Of a DNA stretch of 64,000 bases, positions 13,392 through 26,700 are shown one piece after another; positions within the stretch are counted from its first letter, which is position 1, and each line of letters starts with the position of its first letter. Below the pieces are notes generated by a model. The model made no database searches. It worked only from the letters and a program-made list of their open reading frames with translations, and was not told the DNA's origin. The position numbers were made by a program, and so were the translations under genes. Source of the DNA: Lateolabrax maculatus (Eukaryota > Chordata > Actinopteri > Acropomatiformes > Lateolabracidae); contig CM062214.1 of assembly GCA_031216445.1 (NCBI GenBank), positions 19,769,001-19,833,000 of the forward strand, given 5' to 3'.

Positions 13392-13596
13392 TTCTATTGT
13401 AGTCTGCTGTACACAAGCCTGCAGACATATTTGTCATATAAGTCGACATCAATGAGGCCGTATTATATTCTTGCAATTTTATAACAAAAGTGACTAAGAA
13501 ATAGTATTTCATGTGGAGTGAGTATCTCAGCTGGTAGGTTTTGTACATGATTTGTGTGCTGTGATTCTATTGTAGTCTGCTGTACACAAGCCTGCA
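13392..13596. repeat. Perfect 32 bp direct repeat, 141 bp apart
   Basis: The 32 bases at 13392-13423 recur exactly at 13565-13596 (core TGTAGTCTGCTGTACACAAG). No base has diverged, so the duplication is recent or the sequence was copied by gene conversion. No microsatellite or terminal inverted repeat explains it. Confidence 0.85.
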
Positions 13597-14018
13597 ATCA
13601 CACCATATTTATGCAACACACAAGGGATGAATGAAACAACTCTTCACATGTAGCATATGCACCCGTGGTTCAGTTCTCCTTCAATATGCAACATGCATTG
13701 GTGTTTTCCATAATGTTTTTGGATGTACTAACGTCTTTTTCGGTGCGCCGGTCCACATCATTACACCAGCCTTGATTTATTGGAACCTATAAGTAATTCA
13801 GAAGCATAAACAATTCTCTATAAACAATATATGAGTGTGACAACTGACAAAAGTTCACAGTCAACTGATTACATTAAAGCACTCACCATCATAATATATT
13901 CACCACCTTAGAAGAAACAGATATAAAGATGTGAGACTGGAAATAGATTTACACACACAGATGAAGAATGCTTGTTCTTTATTTTTTTAAGACTCAAAAC
14001 ACAGTTCTGTCAGGATCC

Positions 14019-14038
14019 AAATAATAATAATAATAATA
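14019..14038. repeat. (AAT)n microsatellite
   Basis: A short trinucleotide run. Confidence 0.85.
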
Positions 14039-15663
14039 GAAAGTGCTCAAGTTCAATCCTGAGAATTAAATGGTAATTTTAGGAATTTATTGCATCCAAC
14101 TTTCTTCTCACATCTTGCACAATGTTCAGTGCATTGATGACTGTGGTTCTGGCAATAAATTGGTAGATACAAACAAATCCCATTATAATGATGCTTGCAT
14201 TCATACATGATCCTGAGTTGTATACTGTCCGGCCCACATGAATCAAAGAAAATAATGTAGTCAGAATGAATGAATGGGTGGAAATGGGAATAGCCTCAAA
14301 GATGCAGGAGTGTTCCTTTCATATTTCTGGGCTTCTCCTTCCTGAATGCTCAACACATGTGACACAGCACCAGGCAGCACAACCATCTCGGCATAGAGTA
14401 AGCAATGTGTGGTGATTGACATTCCTCTTTTTTCGAGATCTCGCTCACTCCTGCAGGCCTGCTGGTGCGATTCATAGCCCGTCTTATTGTAAGTCAAAGG
14501 AAGGAAAGGGACAGTGACCACAATCCCTCTGTGGCCTCAGATGTGCCAGCGAGCCTTTAGTTCCCTCCTTTACAGCGATAAATGAGAAATGACTGATCTG
14601 AAAAGGGAGTTTTTCTCGTGAGTTTCGAGCTGTTAACCTCGCAGAGGGATATGAGAGTGAAACGTTGGTACTTCACAGTGATCAGAGGCGTCACAGGAGA
14701 CACAGGCAGCACTAGAGCTGTGAAACAATCTCTTAATTTTCTCAATATCAAAAGAATGTGCTGTCTGCAAATGTAACAACTCTAAAGAGGACAGGAAAGA
14801 GATTAGTGTGGAGCTTAAAATGGGAGACGGATAATCGTGTCCTCAGTTTGCTTTGGCAATATCCTTTCCTTACTGAGCCAGAGAAATCAAACAGGTCAAC
14901 GAACTAGAGACAGATAGACCCAAAACCTCTGCCAGTTTCATCAGTCACCCGTCACCGAGGGCAGATCTCCTTCCTGACCCAATGCATTAAACTTAGGAGG
15001 CTTCATGTAATTCACTCTACACGCTCATTGATTAATACAGTATATCCATTCAATAAAAGTTGTGGCCCAGTTCACTTCCTTTATGACGGAAAGATAATAA
15101 AAATCCAAAGCGTGTCCAAACTTCATGTTCTGACAACAAGCCATTATTCTGTGTTGTGTAGCTGGGGAAGATTTATTGGGACGATTGAAGAAAGACGACA
15201 ATCTGGAGTGTTTCTAAGAGTACTATGGAAATGTCCTTTTGCTTACACTTACTGTCCTGTGTTTTGGGAATTATTTGGGTTTTTATTTTGTTGCTTACAG
15301 GTTGGTACCTTACAATAGTGGTTCAAAATACTTTATAATTGATTCGTGAGCTTCTAAATTACCGGTAACACTAAAGGGTTCAGTACACTGAACGCTGAAG
15401 ACAAAAGTTTGTTTTTATTGCAGAGTGTTTATGTATGTTCCAAATTGTCACATTCAAAGCTATGGCGAAAAGAAATGCAATGAATTGTACAAATGGGGCT
15501 AGGGATACCCAGATCTATCTGCCGCAGATCTTTCTTGGCCAATATTCATTAAAAATATGTGATTGGGATTAATGCTTTCTAGTTGCCGATCGCAAAAACT
15601 GATAAATGACACAAAAAAACAGCCAATTCTCAGCTGAGTTAGTGTCATTGTTGCATGTTTACT

Positions 15664-15960
15664 AACCTAAAGGAGCACTTTACCCCCAAAATGATTTTTC
15701 TGTCAAATACTCATCACATGCTGTAGGGTTGATTTTTTTTAAGGGTGTTTTTTTTAGCCGATTTTGAAGAAAGAGTGAGAGGCTCTGTTCAGGGACAGAC
15801 TCTTGTTCAATGAGCTAGTCCAGTAGCAAAAATAGTCCAGTAACGGCAGAAAGAGGCAGCAGGGAAAAACTGCCTGTAGAGTCAGACTATTTAAAATGTA
15901 ATTTGGTGAATTAAGGGTTTATTTCCACCAAACCAGAATTGGTGATTGTTGGAACAGTGA
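15664..15960. repeat. Possible MITE fragment
   Basis: TAAAGGAGCACTTTACCCCC followed by AAAATGATTTTTCTGTCAAA resembles the start of a common teleost MITE (TAAAGGAGCACT-type). A matching right end was not found. Confidence 0.25.
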
Positions 15961-18524
15961 AAAGACTAATCAAGAAGCTTTTGATGAGTTTTATTTTGTT
16001 TTGTTGAGTTTCACTTAATTGTGTTTTACGACAAGTAAACAGACAATTAAGCTACTCTTAGTCCGGTGAAAGGGAGAAACTTGAATTCAGAAGGAGTTGT
16101 ATTTTGCTGTTTAAAAAGTAAAATAGGTAGCTTATCAGAGAGTAGTGGTGACTTCTGAGTATATATGCATAGTAATTGTTGGAGACATTTCACACACACA
16201 CAGCAGCAGAGGAGATGGCACGTGCATTGGGGCACGGACCATGCAGAGATCTTAAGGCATTCATGGTGTTGCACTGGGTTGCACAGTAGTATAAAAAAAG
16301 TCCTTGCATTCTTTCTCATCCCTGCACACCTGACCAGTCATGAAGTGCGTGAAGTGACCGTACTTATGGGATTGTTGGTATTGGAAAGTCACAAATATTG
16401 TCAGACAATTAATTGTTTTGGTCAACAATGTAAATTAAGGTTGTCTGAGTAATTTCGACAACTCAAGATGTGATTATTAATTGAGATATCACACAAAGCT
16501 CCATGCACAGTTTTTTAAACTGGTTTTGTTTACATTTGGAATTATTTACCTTGAATTCTACACTTTCATAAGCTGCCACCCTTCAGGTTACCCAACGATC
16601 AGGTAGATAATGTCCTGGTGTTGTCAGCACGACAGTAGAAGGCCAAACCCATAGGTGGCTGTGATAGATTACTGTGGTGCCCTCTGCACTGTTTATCAGA
16701 CCTCTTCCTTTTTACTGCCTGCATCTATCAGGCTCACAGTAGTTAAATACTGAAGATAAAAGCATATAGTGCAGGGCCCACATAAAAACAGCCACTCAGC
16801 TGATTTATTAGGTTGTCCTCCACCAAAGATCTGTGATTCTCAGGGCCACAGTGCAATGACTGCCCTGCAACATACCATGTATCCACTGTTGTGTTGTATC
16901 CACTGACATCTCGATCCACTGTGCCTCCTGGCCATAATTGTCACCTCTTTAATGGCTCTGTTTTCCAGCTTTGATGCATTTTTCTCATGTTGGTGAAGCG
17001 TGGAGCTACTTGGAACGTAGTGTTCTTTCGGTGGCTGGCTGATGTTGCACTAAAGCCCAGCCTGTGGCACATGTTGCCTCACAGTTTGCTGTGCCACAGG
17101 TGACTGCGGTGGTGCTGCTCTTTATGCGCTCGCTGAAATTCAAAGGGTTTTTTGATTTAATAGGACTTGAGGAAACATATCTCCTATGACCTGCCCATCT
17201 GAAGCTGACACTTTGGTGGTTGTTTAAAATGTGTTGCCTGCTGTTCTTTTCTCTATTTGATTGACATTTAGAGATAACAGAGGCTGATGGAAAGGGTCTG
17301 TTTGCTCGCAGCGATGCAGGAGGAGGCTGGGGAGCCGAGAGAAAGAGAGGGGAAAAGATAGACACAGAGAGATATAGAAAGAAAGAAAATGTGAGAGCAA
17401 AGCATCCTGAACTAGGATAACCTTAAGTCCTCCTCTGATGACACATGTTCCCATCTCTGACTAGGTTGATTATGATGACAGCAGCTTTTGCTCATCTTAG
17501 TCTAGCCTCTGCATCACATTCCTATGATGAAGACACTGGGAAAACAGTCTTTGTTGTTTGCTGTGTGAGCAACGCCTTTGTGCATCTATGCCTTTACTGT
17601 ATCTCGCTATTGAAGATGGGTTTCTTTTTAACTGAAAGATCTGCTTTTGAAAATATCAAATGAAAGTTTTGATATTGTATTTTTTGAAAACAGGTTTAAT
17701 TATACAGACCTGAATTATATATTCCATTATATATGCCCATATACACACACACATATATATATATATGTATATGTAGAACAAACTAACTGAATACATGTTC
17801 AAGCAATAACATGGATAGGAGCACATAAGCATCTAACTGTTGCATAGTTACAGTGTTGAAGTAGTATATAATACCTTTGCTCCTCATTGTTTATATTTAA
17901 TGTTATCATTGTTCCTTGCAGTAGCTTTTTCATTTAGTAAAGTGGAGGAAAAGCAGCTCTCCAATCATTTTCTTTATTTATGGAAGTCTGAGAGGAAGTG
18001 TGCACTCTGACTGGAGATAACTTTACCAGGCTGTTGATAGGGAGTCTGAGAAAAAGTGCTCTATGGACTCGCTGAGGGTTTTATGGTACTATAGTCAACT
18101 ATGATGACCCACTGTCACTAAATATTTAATAAAATTTTTCACTTATCTGATTTGATAAATTCCTACCCTCTAAATTATTCGCTGTTGAATGTGTTATTAT
18201 AGTATTAATTATCTCCTGTGATCGCCTGTTAGCTATTGATCTCTTATGGATGCTGACGTACATGTTGTCCTTGTCTGTGGCCACATATTTAATGCCAACG
18301 CCTAAGTCAATAAATCTACAGTTGGAGTTTTGGTACTGGCTAAATGTTGAATGAACTCGTAGATGAAAAAGATTTTATGTAATATTCTCTCATCTGCATC
18401 ACTGGCCAGCTCTTGGGCGTCAGTTTTTTTATAACATCTTGCTGCCTGTGTAATCATGTGCCTCATTGCTGTGAATATGCGTGTATGTGTGAGAGAATGT
18501 CTGTTTTGTTTTATTTTTATTTGT

Positions 18525-18605
18525 TTTAATTGACCATTATTTAACCAGGATTGTCTCTTGAGATTGAAATCCTGGCCAAAATGTTACTCAGACTAACATT
18601 CACAG
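18525..18605. repeat. Short degenerate dispersed repeat
   Basis: ATTTAACCAGGATTGTCTCT then TGAGATTGAAATCCTGGCCA resembles the common fish repeat built around TTTAACCAGGAAGTC and GAGACCTGGCC. Only a fragment is present. Confidence 0.35.
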
Positions 18606-20862
18606 AGGGTAGAGAAGGAAGAAAAGACGGAAAAACAATAAAAGGTATTATAAGACTTTAATGGGGACATGCATATAAATACTGCATACACTAATGTGTG
18701 CGTGCATATGGCGGTTTGTGCATGCATGCATGTCTCAGTCTCAGGAGATTCTCCACCGCCAATGGCCTTTTTTGCATTGCATCATGATGTCTTATTTCAT
18801 CTCTTACATGAGATCATGAAGGAAACATTGTGAGAGAGGCTATTGTTTATGCCTTTTACATTTGGTGGAACATGATACTTGCATGCATTTTTATCTTAAT
18901 CTTGTTGCTTTTCTTATTCAGGACATTTAACATACATGCTTTCAGCTGCAGCAGACACAGAGCCGGTATATGATTAGAATCTTCCAGCCTGACCGCAACC
19001 ACCACTGCCGTCACCACCGCTGCCACAGTCCTTCTAAGAAATAGATCACCTCCAAATATTGTGTTATGTAACCTTTAAACAACTGCAGATTTCTCTCTCT
19101 GCTTCTTTCTTGAGAGACGCAGGACCACAAGCGTGCCTGGAGGCCAGATGCAGATGATGGTCTGTCAGTTTGCGGACCCATGGTCAGGCCATCATGATGA
19201 CATTAACACTCCAAGAATGTCTGAAGCACTCATTCTCAACCATCTTTCCACCCTCAGCTCGAGCAGTGTAGGCTAATTCTCCCCCTGCAGAATGTGGATT
19301 GTTATGAAGGATTGCTTGTACAGTATGTTTGTTAAACCACAGTGCTCGCTCTTTAGGTAAGCCTTTCTTTTCTTTGTGGTTTATGAAACTCCTGAAATTC
19401 TTTATATAGTATGATATATAGTATAGGCAAAATTTAACGTTAAACCTTTAGGGTAATTGATAGAAGCGCAAAAGGAGAGGATTTTTTTTATTGAATTCCT
19501 TTAGTCACCATTCAGTTTTGATTTGGAGTGTAAACATCTACTGAGTTATGTGTAATGTGGTGGCAACAGCAAACGATCAGCCAGTTTTGACCATTCGTGC
19601 AATGCCGTGCAGCATCAGGGAGTGTATGTGAGGACAGATGAAAAGAGATTTTTCATGCATCACAGAAGTCCCTCTGGATCTGCTCATGACATGCAAAAGA
19701 GCTTCAAATGCTTTGAGGGGGTCAAGCTCACTACCATTGGCCCAATCTCACCACCTGATTCCAGTCTCTCCTCCTTCCCTCTTTCTCTCACTGACCTTTT
19801 TTTTGTGATAGCAGCCCTGATATGATGAGGGTTTCATGAAAGAAATATTTAGACAGATCACAAGCTTGAGCCCGGGCTTTGAAGCCCACGATGGTGGTGT
19901 TGACAGCAGCTACTGGAGCACCTAATTAGGCTGCAGAGACTGCACCTCTGTGAGGGCTTCTCTGATGCAACTTTGGAAGGAACCCAGCTAATGCCACCAC
20001 ACAGTAACACTGTGGGAAAAAAAAGCCTGCAAAATAGCTGATCAGTGTTTACACTGTATCACTTACATTTCAAGCATGGATTACATTCAGGATGTGATTG
20101 CTGAGTGCTTTGGAGAATAGCCGGGAGAAATTGTTAAGTTGTTAGTACACTGATCTGAAATTTGAGGTTAGCAGGGGTGCAGGAACTGAGCTTGGCATAT
20201 CCCTCATGTTTGATGTACAGCCTGCTGAACATAAATCTTGGCTCTGAGTTCCGTCTTGATAAAATATCTGAGGCAGGAAAGTGAAATGGCTGTCGCCTGT
20301 AAAGCCAGCTTCCTGTATGGAGCCTCGCTCTGCGGGGCTTGTATGAATTAAACATGGACTAGGGCCATTATAAATGACAGGGTCAGAACAGCCAAATAGG
20401 GATGTTGGAAAAACAATGCGACCAACAGAATCTATCATCTCTGCCAGCGCAGTGAAACTTTGTCAAGTAAGGCCAAGTCAGCAACTATAAGACTACAGCT
20501 CCAGTGAACACTGTAATACAGGAATGAACAGAGCCTCATTCAAATGAGTATGACAGTAATGGCTAGAGACGAGTGCAGTGACGTCGGTTGTGTACTGTGG
20601 TGTTGCTGTTGGTATGTTGTGAATGATAATTGATAATTTGAGACTTCTTATTACCCTCTTATTAATTCACACATGCACAAACAATAAAGACTACTACGCA
20701 CTACAAAACATCCCTGACAGGCTATTCGTCAAGTGATAAAAACCTTGTCGTCACTGACATCAGGTTTGGATTATAGGTCAGGAGACACCTTTGAGGTTTG
20801 ATATAAAGATAAGACGTACAGTTTAATCTCTGATATTTACAATTAATCTAAATATTTTCCAA

Positions 20863-21032
20863 TGTTGCAACTAAGGATTATTTTAATTATCAATTAATCT
20901 CCAAATTATAATTAAAATAAATAAATTATAATGTAATTTTTCACTCTTTTCTACTGTTTTATTGACAAAAGTGTTAAAATAGAAATTAAAATTAATTGAA
21001 CCGGTGAAAATAATCATTAGTTGCTGCCCTAA
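20863..21032. mobile_element. hAT-like MITE, TAGGGCTGCAAC type, internally deleted
   Basis: GTTGCAACTAAGGATTATTT at the left and AAAATAATCATTAGTTGCTG at the right are inverted copies of each other. The interior is short and AT-rich, so this is a deleted copy of about 170 bp. Confidence 0.5.
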
Positions 21033-22872
21033 TTTAACTCTATCTGCACATGGTCTATATTATTTAGGTCAAGCCCAGCTTATGTATAAGGTGTTGTGTG
21101 TACATGTTCTCTGGCCTGTGAAACATGCTCTCTTTTCCCTAAAAAATGTATTGCACTTGAGAATTTAATGCATTTTCAAACAAAGCCTGACATCCCTCAC
21201 ATGCACTAGCACAACCTATCTTAGCTTCAGGCAGCTTGTTTTCAATCTGAGATTGTTGTTTTCACTAGAAATGTGGAGAAAAAAAATAACAGCATATGGA
21301 GATGTTTATTGCATAGCGATCAAAAAGAAAAGTCAAATTATAATTGTTGATTAATTTACATTAATTGACATCTGTCAATTTCATGCACACTTGTGTCATT
21401 GTTGCAGCAGCCTTAAAATCACTGTGGTATCGTTTCTTCTCCGGGCATCGGTTTGTCACATCTGTCCAGCTTCTGCTGCTGCTGAGGATGACCAAGACTC
21501 TGCCAAGACTCTGGCAGCTCCATCCAAATCTGGCACTGGATAAAACTTGGACTCCCTGTTTGTTTCATACTGTATGCCTGAGCTTTGTTATCTGGACCAT
21601 GAACAGGCACATTGATGAAGTGGACCCTTGAAAAACAGTGGAGGTTGACCAAAACACGTCTGTCTGTCTTGTCGTGAAAATAAACCAAACAAGTATATAA
21701 TTAACACGCAGGCTGGGGTGATCCTTACTGAGCTTGGCTGAGCAGTAAACATTGTTGGTTTTGTTTAATTCTGGAACATTAACAATTGCGACAAAGGAAA
21801 AAAAATCAATTATATGATACCACATCCCTTACCAGTGTTGTTACCATGCTCTGCAAAATGGATAAGTTACATTGATTTGACTTGATAAACGCACATGATC
21901 CCAGAGTTTTTTCAGGACCATGAAATTGGCTCAAGGTTTATCTGAAGGTTTTGAGCAAGAAGACTTTAACCTGCAAAATTATATACTGATTCAAAAGTGT
22001 TTCAAAGATTCAGGTGTAACTGAATAATCACAACATGTTTTAACAGTTACCAATAAAACCAATAAAAATGTAACTAGAACAGTGGGTGACTGCATTGAAA
22101 CTACGGACCAACCATCCTTGCATTTAATTGTAATATTTCGTATACACAGTATTTATCAGTTACATACTAATAACATGAAATCTATTTATATTAAGAGTAT
22201 ATATTGTATTCACTTAATTTTATTCAATAATGTTAATAGTGTTTAGGTCAAGTCCATAAATTATAGGGTACATTCGAAAAGGAAAATTAGATATGTATGT
22301 AAGCAAGATTGGTGGTCAATTTATAGGAAATTTGATACACAGTTAAACACACAAATGTCTTTTCAGAAGCATAACCTTTTATTTATTTTATTTGATTATT
22401 AAATCATACACATCCCATGCAGTATATTCAATATACTGTATGCAAACATGTTGGCATTTCTTCAGAGAAGTCAGTGGCTTGGGTCACGCATGCTGCAGTG
22501 TCTCCGAAGCATTTTGGGGGACAAAGCTGACGGTATACTGTCAAGCTCTGACTGGGTTTAGTTGAGTTGTTTTGCAAAATTATCTTTGAAATCATAATCC
22601 ACTAACAACAAAAATCTCAGCTGTAAGATGCTCTTTGGAAACTGAGCTAGTCCTATTCATCAGTACATATTATCTTCTCTGCTTTCAATGTCGGGCATTT
22701 TCCCAGCCATAAATCCAGTCCCTTACAAAATGCTCCAAAAACCGTCTAATTCTACATTTCTAACCAAACAGATTCCTTTGTTGATTGCTGGACAGACACA
22801 TGGGCCAGCTGGAAAGTTTCCCTGGTAGATTTGGCCCTGAAGACAGAGGAGCAGACAGAAGAAACATTAGTG

Positions 22873-22950
22873 GGGGTGGCAGGGTTGCCTAGTGTTCAGA
22901 GATACCCTCCTCAAACTGGGGAGGGTCAAGGATTTGATTTGCACTTTCAC
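22873..22950 (+). repeat. Possible tRNA-derived SINE head
   Basis: An A-box-like sequence (TTGCCTAGTGT, about 22884-22894) is followed some 45 bases later by a degraded B-box-like sequence (GATTTGATTTG, about 22931-22941). The layout resembles a decayed RNA polymerase III SINE promoter. It is too degenerate to be a tRNA gene. Confidence 0.3.
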
Positions 22951-23660
22951 AAATGCAGGATCACCTACAGCAGTTTGTAAATGACTACAAAAGAAATAAA
23001 ATGACAAACAATTTTAAATTCTATTAAACTTTTGAATGCAGATGATTTAATGTCTGATCATCAGTTTCCTTTTATTGCTCTAGCATTGTTTTATATTGTA
23101 AGTGTATCACACTGTGGGTGTCCTGCAGTGTTAGTATGACTGTATCTCTCACATTCTTCCTTGTCAGATAGACTATCGTCTAGTGTGGTCTGAAAGGTAA
23201 ACAGGACCCAGGGGGGTCTAGGAGCTCCAGTCTGCATTCACTCCTCAGTGTCAGAGTCAAGTGTTGGCTAATGGAGCCTGTCAAAATCCCTGTAGCCTAA
23301 AACCACCTGCCTTGAGAGGCCTTGTGTGTGGATGTCAAGTCACTATAGTAATACCCACCAGCCCTGCAGCTAGACTCAATACTGTGCTGTCACACTTGAT
23401 TTATACACTAAGTGGAGAGGAATAAATGCTACAATTAATCTTAATTAAGCCTTGGTAATCCTGACAGAACTCTATTAGCTGTGACTCGTGTGACCTCTAA
23501 ATTGAAATTGCCTCTGTGTTGACTTGGTCAATATGGTAACAGAGCTACCATAATTTAGATTTTAAATGTGGCCGTTTTTTTTCATGTTTTTCTTACTTTT
23601 TCCCCCCAGTATATTTGATATTCTGTAATTATTTGATTGTTGTTTATTGTTATTACTGAG

Positions 23661-23690
23661 TGCTGCAATGCAATGTACTGCATTGCAGCA
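23661..23690. other. Perfect 12 bp hairpin, 6 nt loop
   Basis: TGCTGCAATGCA (23661-23672) and TGCATTGCAGCA (23679-23690) are exact reverse complements around ATGTAC. Too short for a canonical miRNA precursor. Confidence 0.8.
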
Positions 23691-23744
23691 TGTGTGCATT
23701 AAAATTAACATAAACACACATACATACATGCACACACATACAGG

Positions 23745-23762
23745 CACACACACACACACACA
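23745..23762. repeat. (CA)n microsatellite
   Basis: A short CA run, preceded by mixed ACAT/CA repeats from about 23710. Confidence 0.85.
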
Positions 23763-26700
23763 CCATACCCATGCATAAAGAAAGAATAAATGCTTATTGA
23801 TATTGTTTTATAATAATTCTGAATATGAATTCAACAAGTCAAAATTAACTTTAGAAATTTCATTATTGTTGCAAGTCATTTACATTGTTAGCATTATAAC
23901 ATTGTTACAGTGCATTGTTTTGTTCAGACCTGAAACCAAAATGTCAGAAAGTAATTGGTTATGACTTTTTAAATATTTTGATATACTTGATAGTGAACTG
24001 AATATCCTAGAGTTTTGGGGTGTTTGGCAGACAAAACAAGCAATTTGAAAATGTGAACTTTGGCTCTGGGTATTTGTGATGGCATTTTTCAGTATTTTCT
24101 GACTTTAAACCAAAAAGAATTGCCATATTAATCAATAATGAATATAACCCTAGTCCTGTTACTGACCAGTGGAATTTGCCATGGATCACTGTATGTTGGG
24201 GCTGAACGAGCAACTTGGCTCAGCCAAAGACACACAAGGACTTTTTATTCCTTTAGTTGCCTAATCAAATTCCTCTCGCTGAGTCACGCACTGTTTCAGG
24301 TAAGATTTAAAATCCAAACTATTCCTAATTTAGGTCACTGACAACAATACAATACCACACTGTAGTATAGTATATATCAGCCTCTTTACTATGAATATTG
24401 TATGTATTTTTCTCAAAATGATTCCAAGAGACTGCTTAAAGACAGCCAGCTACAATCCTCCTTAAGATATATAACCTCAGCACTCTGCTCCTGGTGTTCA
24501 CACATGCAGTGTTCATTCATGCTGCAGACACAGTGCCGGTATGTCGACTGAACCTGGCTCTCTCCACTCACATTACCAGCAGCTGTGAGCTGGAGAGTCA
24601 CAGCGAGTGCAGGAAAGTAGCTGATGCATGCTGAAAAAGTCTTGTATTTGCAGCTGCAGATTTTGCCATTACCTATAAAAGTTAATTGTTCCCTTTTATT
24701 TATCATGTACTAGTACAGGCTTACAGAGAACACATTCTATTTTACAGCATTGCCCTCCCTGGTTACAGATACACCGAAGGAAAAATAGATAAATGTCAAA
24801 AGAACACACACAAACAGAAATAATAATAAACAGTCAGAATGCAGGATCAGTTAAAGTAGTTATATGTAAGTTTGGAGTGATTATTGCACAGTTTTCTAGT
24901 TACAGAAGAGTATACATGATTGATTTTAGGTGGCTTCGCAGATTACTCCATGACATCAGTGTGCTTACAGTAAAAGCTGTCTTTCCTACACCACTTGTAA
25001 AGACTCCTGAAGCCAATTGGAGTAAGTTAAGTATGCACCAGAGTTCCAAAAATGAGATATGGCAATTTTCCGACGGGGGCTATTTAGATAAATAAATACC
25101 AGTGGTTAATACGTCTCTCAGTCAGGGAAGACCAACCAACCTTATCATATAAAATGGAGTGGTGAGTGTTGTAATTATCTCCAGTAATGATCCTGAGAGT
25201 GAATGGCAAACTGGATCTCAGGGAATGAATGTGGAGATAACATCATGTCTATAAAATTACATCCTCATAATACAGGATTGAGAGTAAAGCTCTTTCAATA
25301 CTCCTCTTCCTACAACTCAGAGGGAAGCTCCTTCTGTTTTCTTCACTGTAAGTTTACCAACAAGGTTGTCTGTATGAGATGTAAAAATGTTGGCAGCGGC
25401 TCCTCACACGTTTCAATTTCGAATTACCACCTACTGTCTTTAGCTAATCTCTCTTCAACTAGCGTCTGTAACTCATTTGATCTTGAGTCAGAAATATTGC
25501 AGTATCTCTGTTTAGCAGCCTATTGCAGTTAAACATTACTTACCACAGAAGGCCATTAACTACAGCAAATGTTAAGTAACTAACTACCTAATTCTAGGTA
25601 TTTAAATGGTGTGTTATAATGATACCTTTGAATAAATGTGAGTGTCCTTGGTGATACTGGTACTGATGATGAACGGACTGTGAGATCTTCCGCTCAGGTT
25701 AATCCTGTCTTGACAGTGACATGCCAAGAGTGGCACTGGAGAGGTGACATTGAACTACATTTGTGGTAGGCATTGAGAATGGTATGAAAAAAAAAAAAAC
25801 CCCGTCGACATGATCAGCATACCAAGCGTTGGTGTTACATACCCTACAGGCACTTCTTTTGACCTGACCATCTTCAAAGAGTCTCTGTAGTTTGTAGGAT
25901 ATAGCGCGAATGTAGGCATAAGGCAGCCTGAGCTTTCGAGTGTACAGTTGACCAAGGTTGTCAGAGTGTGCTCTCAGCTGTGATTGGTGCATTGGATTGG
26001 TAAGATGTTTTGGTAGCCATTACCGAGCTCTCAAAGCCTTGTGGGAGCTGTGGTTGTTGAGTGCTCAGCAATTAAGGCTCCTGTCAAACTTTACCAACAT
26101 TTAAGCAAAATGTTCCTTGACGTGGCCTAATGTAGTTCATACAGCATGCTGACAAACATACACTTTGATATATTACTGTACAATCTTGGCACACAACTGC
26201 TTGGCATCATTGTAATTGACTTTCCACTACCTTTCTGACTACTGCACTGTCTGTTCAAAGTTGTAATACATAAGAGGATTTGCTTGTTGTAGTTCTCATG
26301 ATTGGACAAATATTAAATCATAGCTCTCCGTGTTAAATCAAATAGATTTCTAAATAGATTTGCCAGTGCATTGCTCTATCAAGCTAAAAAAATGCACCAT
26401 GAAGAGTTGGAAAATAACATGATTTCATCGACCACCTTCTACTTCATTGATGGACATTGACCTTTTGCTATTTTTAGGTGGGTATAATAAATCCGAGGTG
26501 GGTATATGCTGAGTACATGCCCTATTACATCAGGGACTTTGTGTGCTTTTTAAAGGCTTACCTGGGATCAACCCAAGATCAATGAATGAAATCACACGAT
26601 ATCAATGTCTCCTACAGAGCACCCTACACAGCAAGTGTTCCTCCTTCCTCGTGCAATGGAAACTCCATGCAGCTTCTCTGCCAGTCATCGTGGATCAGCA

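Larger units (their letters stand above)
11325..20862. other. Intergenic DNA, middle left
   Basis: No gene is recognised. It contains a T-rich stretch (11760-11890), an 18 bp T run (12125-12142), a 32 bp perfect direct repeat (13392 and 13565), an (AAT)n tract (14019-14038), a possible MITE fragment from about 15664 and a degenerate repeat near 18530-18600. The remaining sequence shows no feature I can support. Confidence 0.55.

Noticed and set aside
22873..22950. Functional tRNA gene
   Set aside because: The A- and B-box-like parts are degenerate and no cloverleaf can be drawn; at most it is a SINE remnant.
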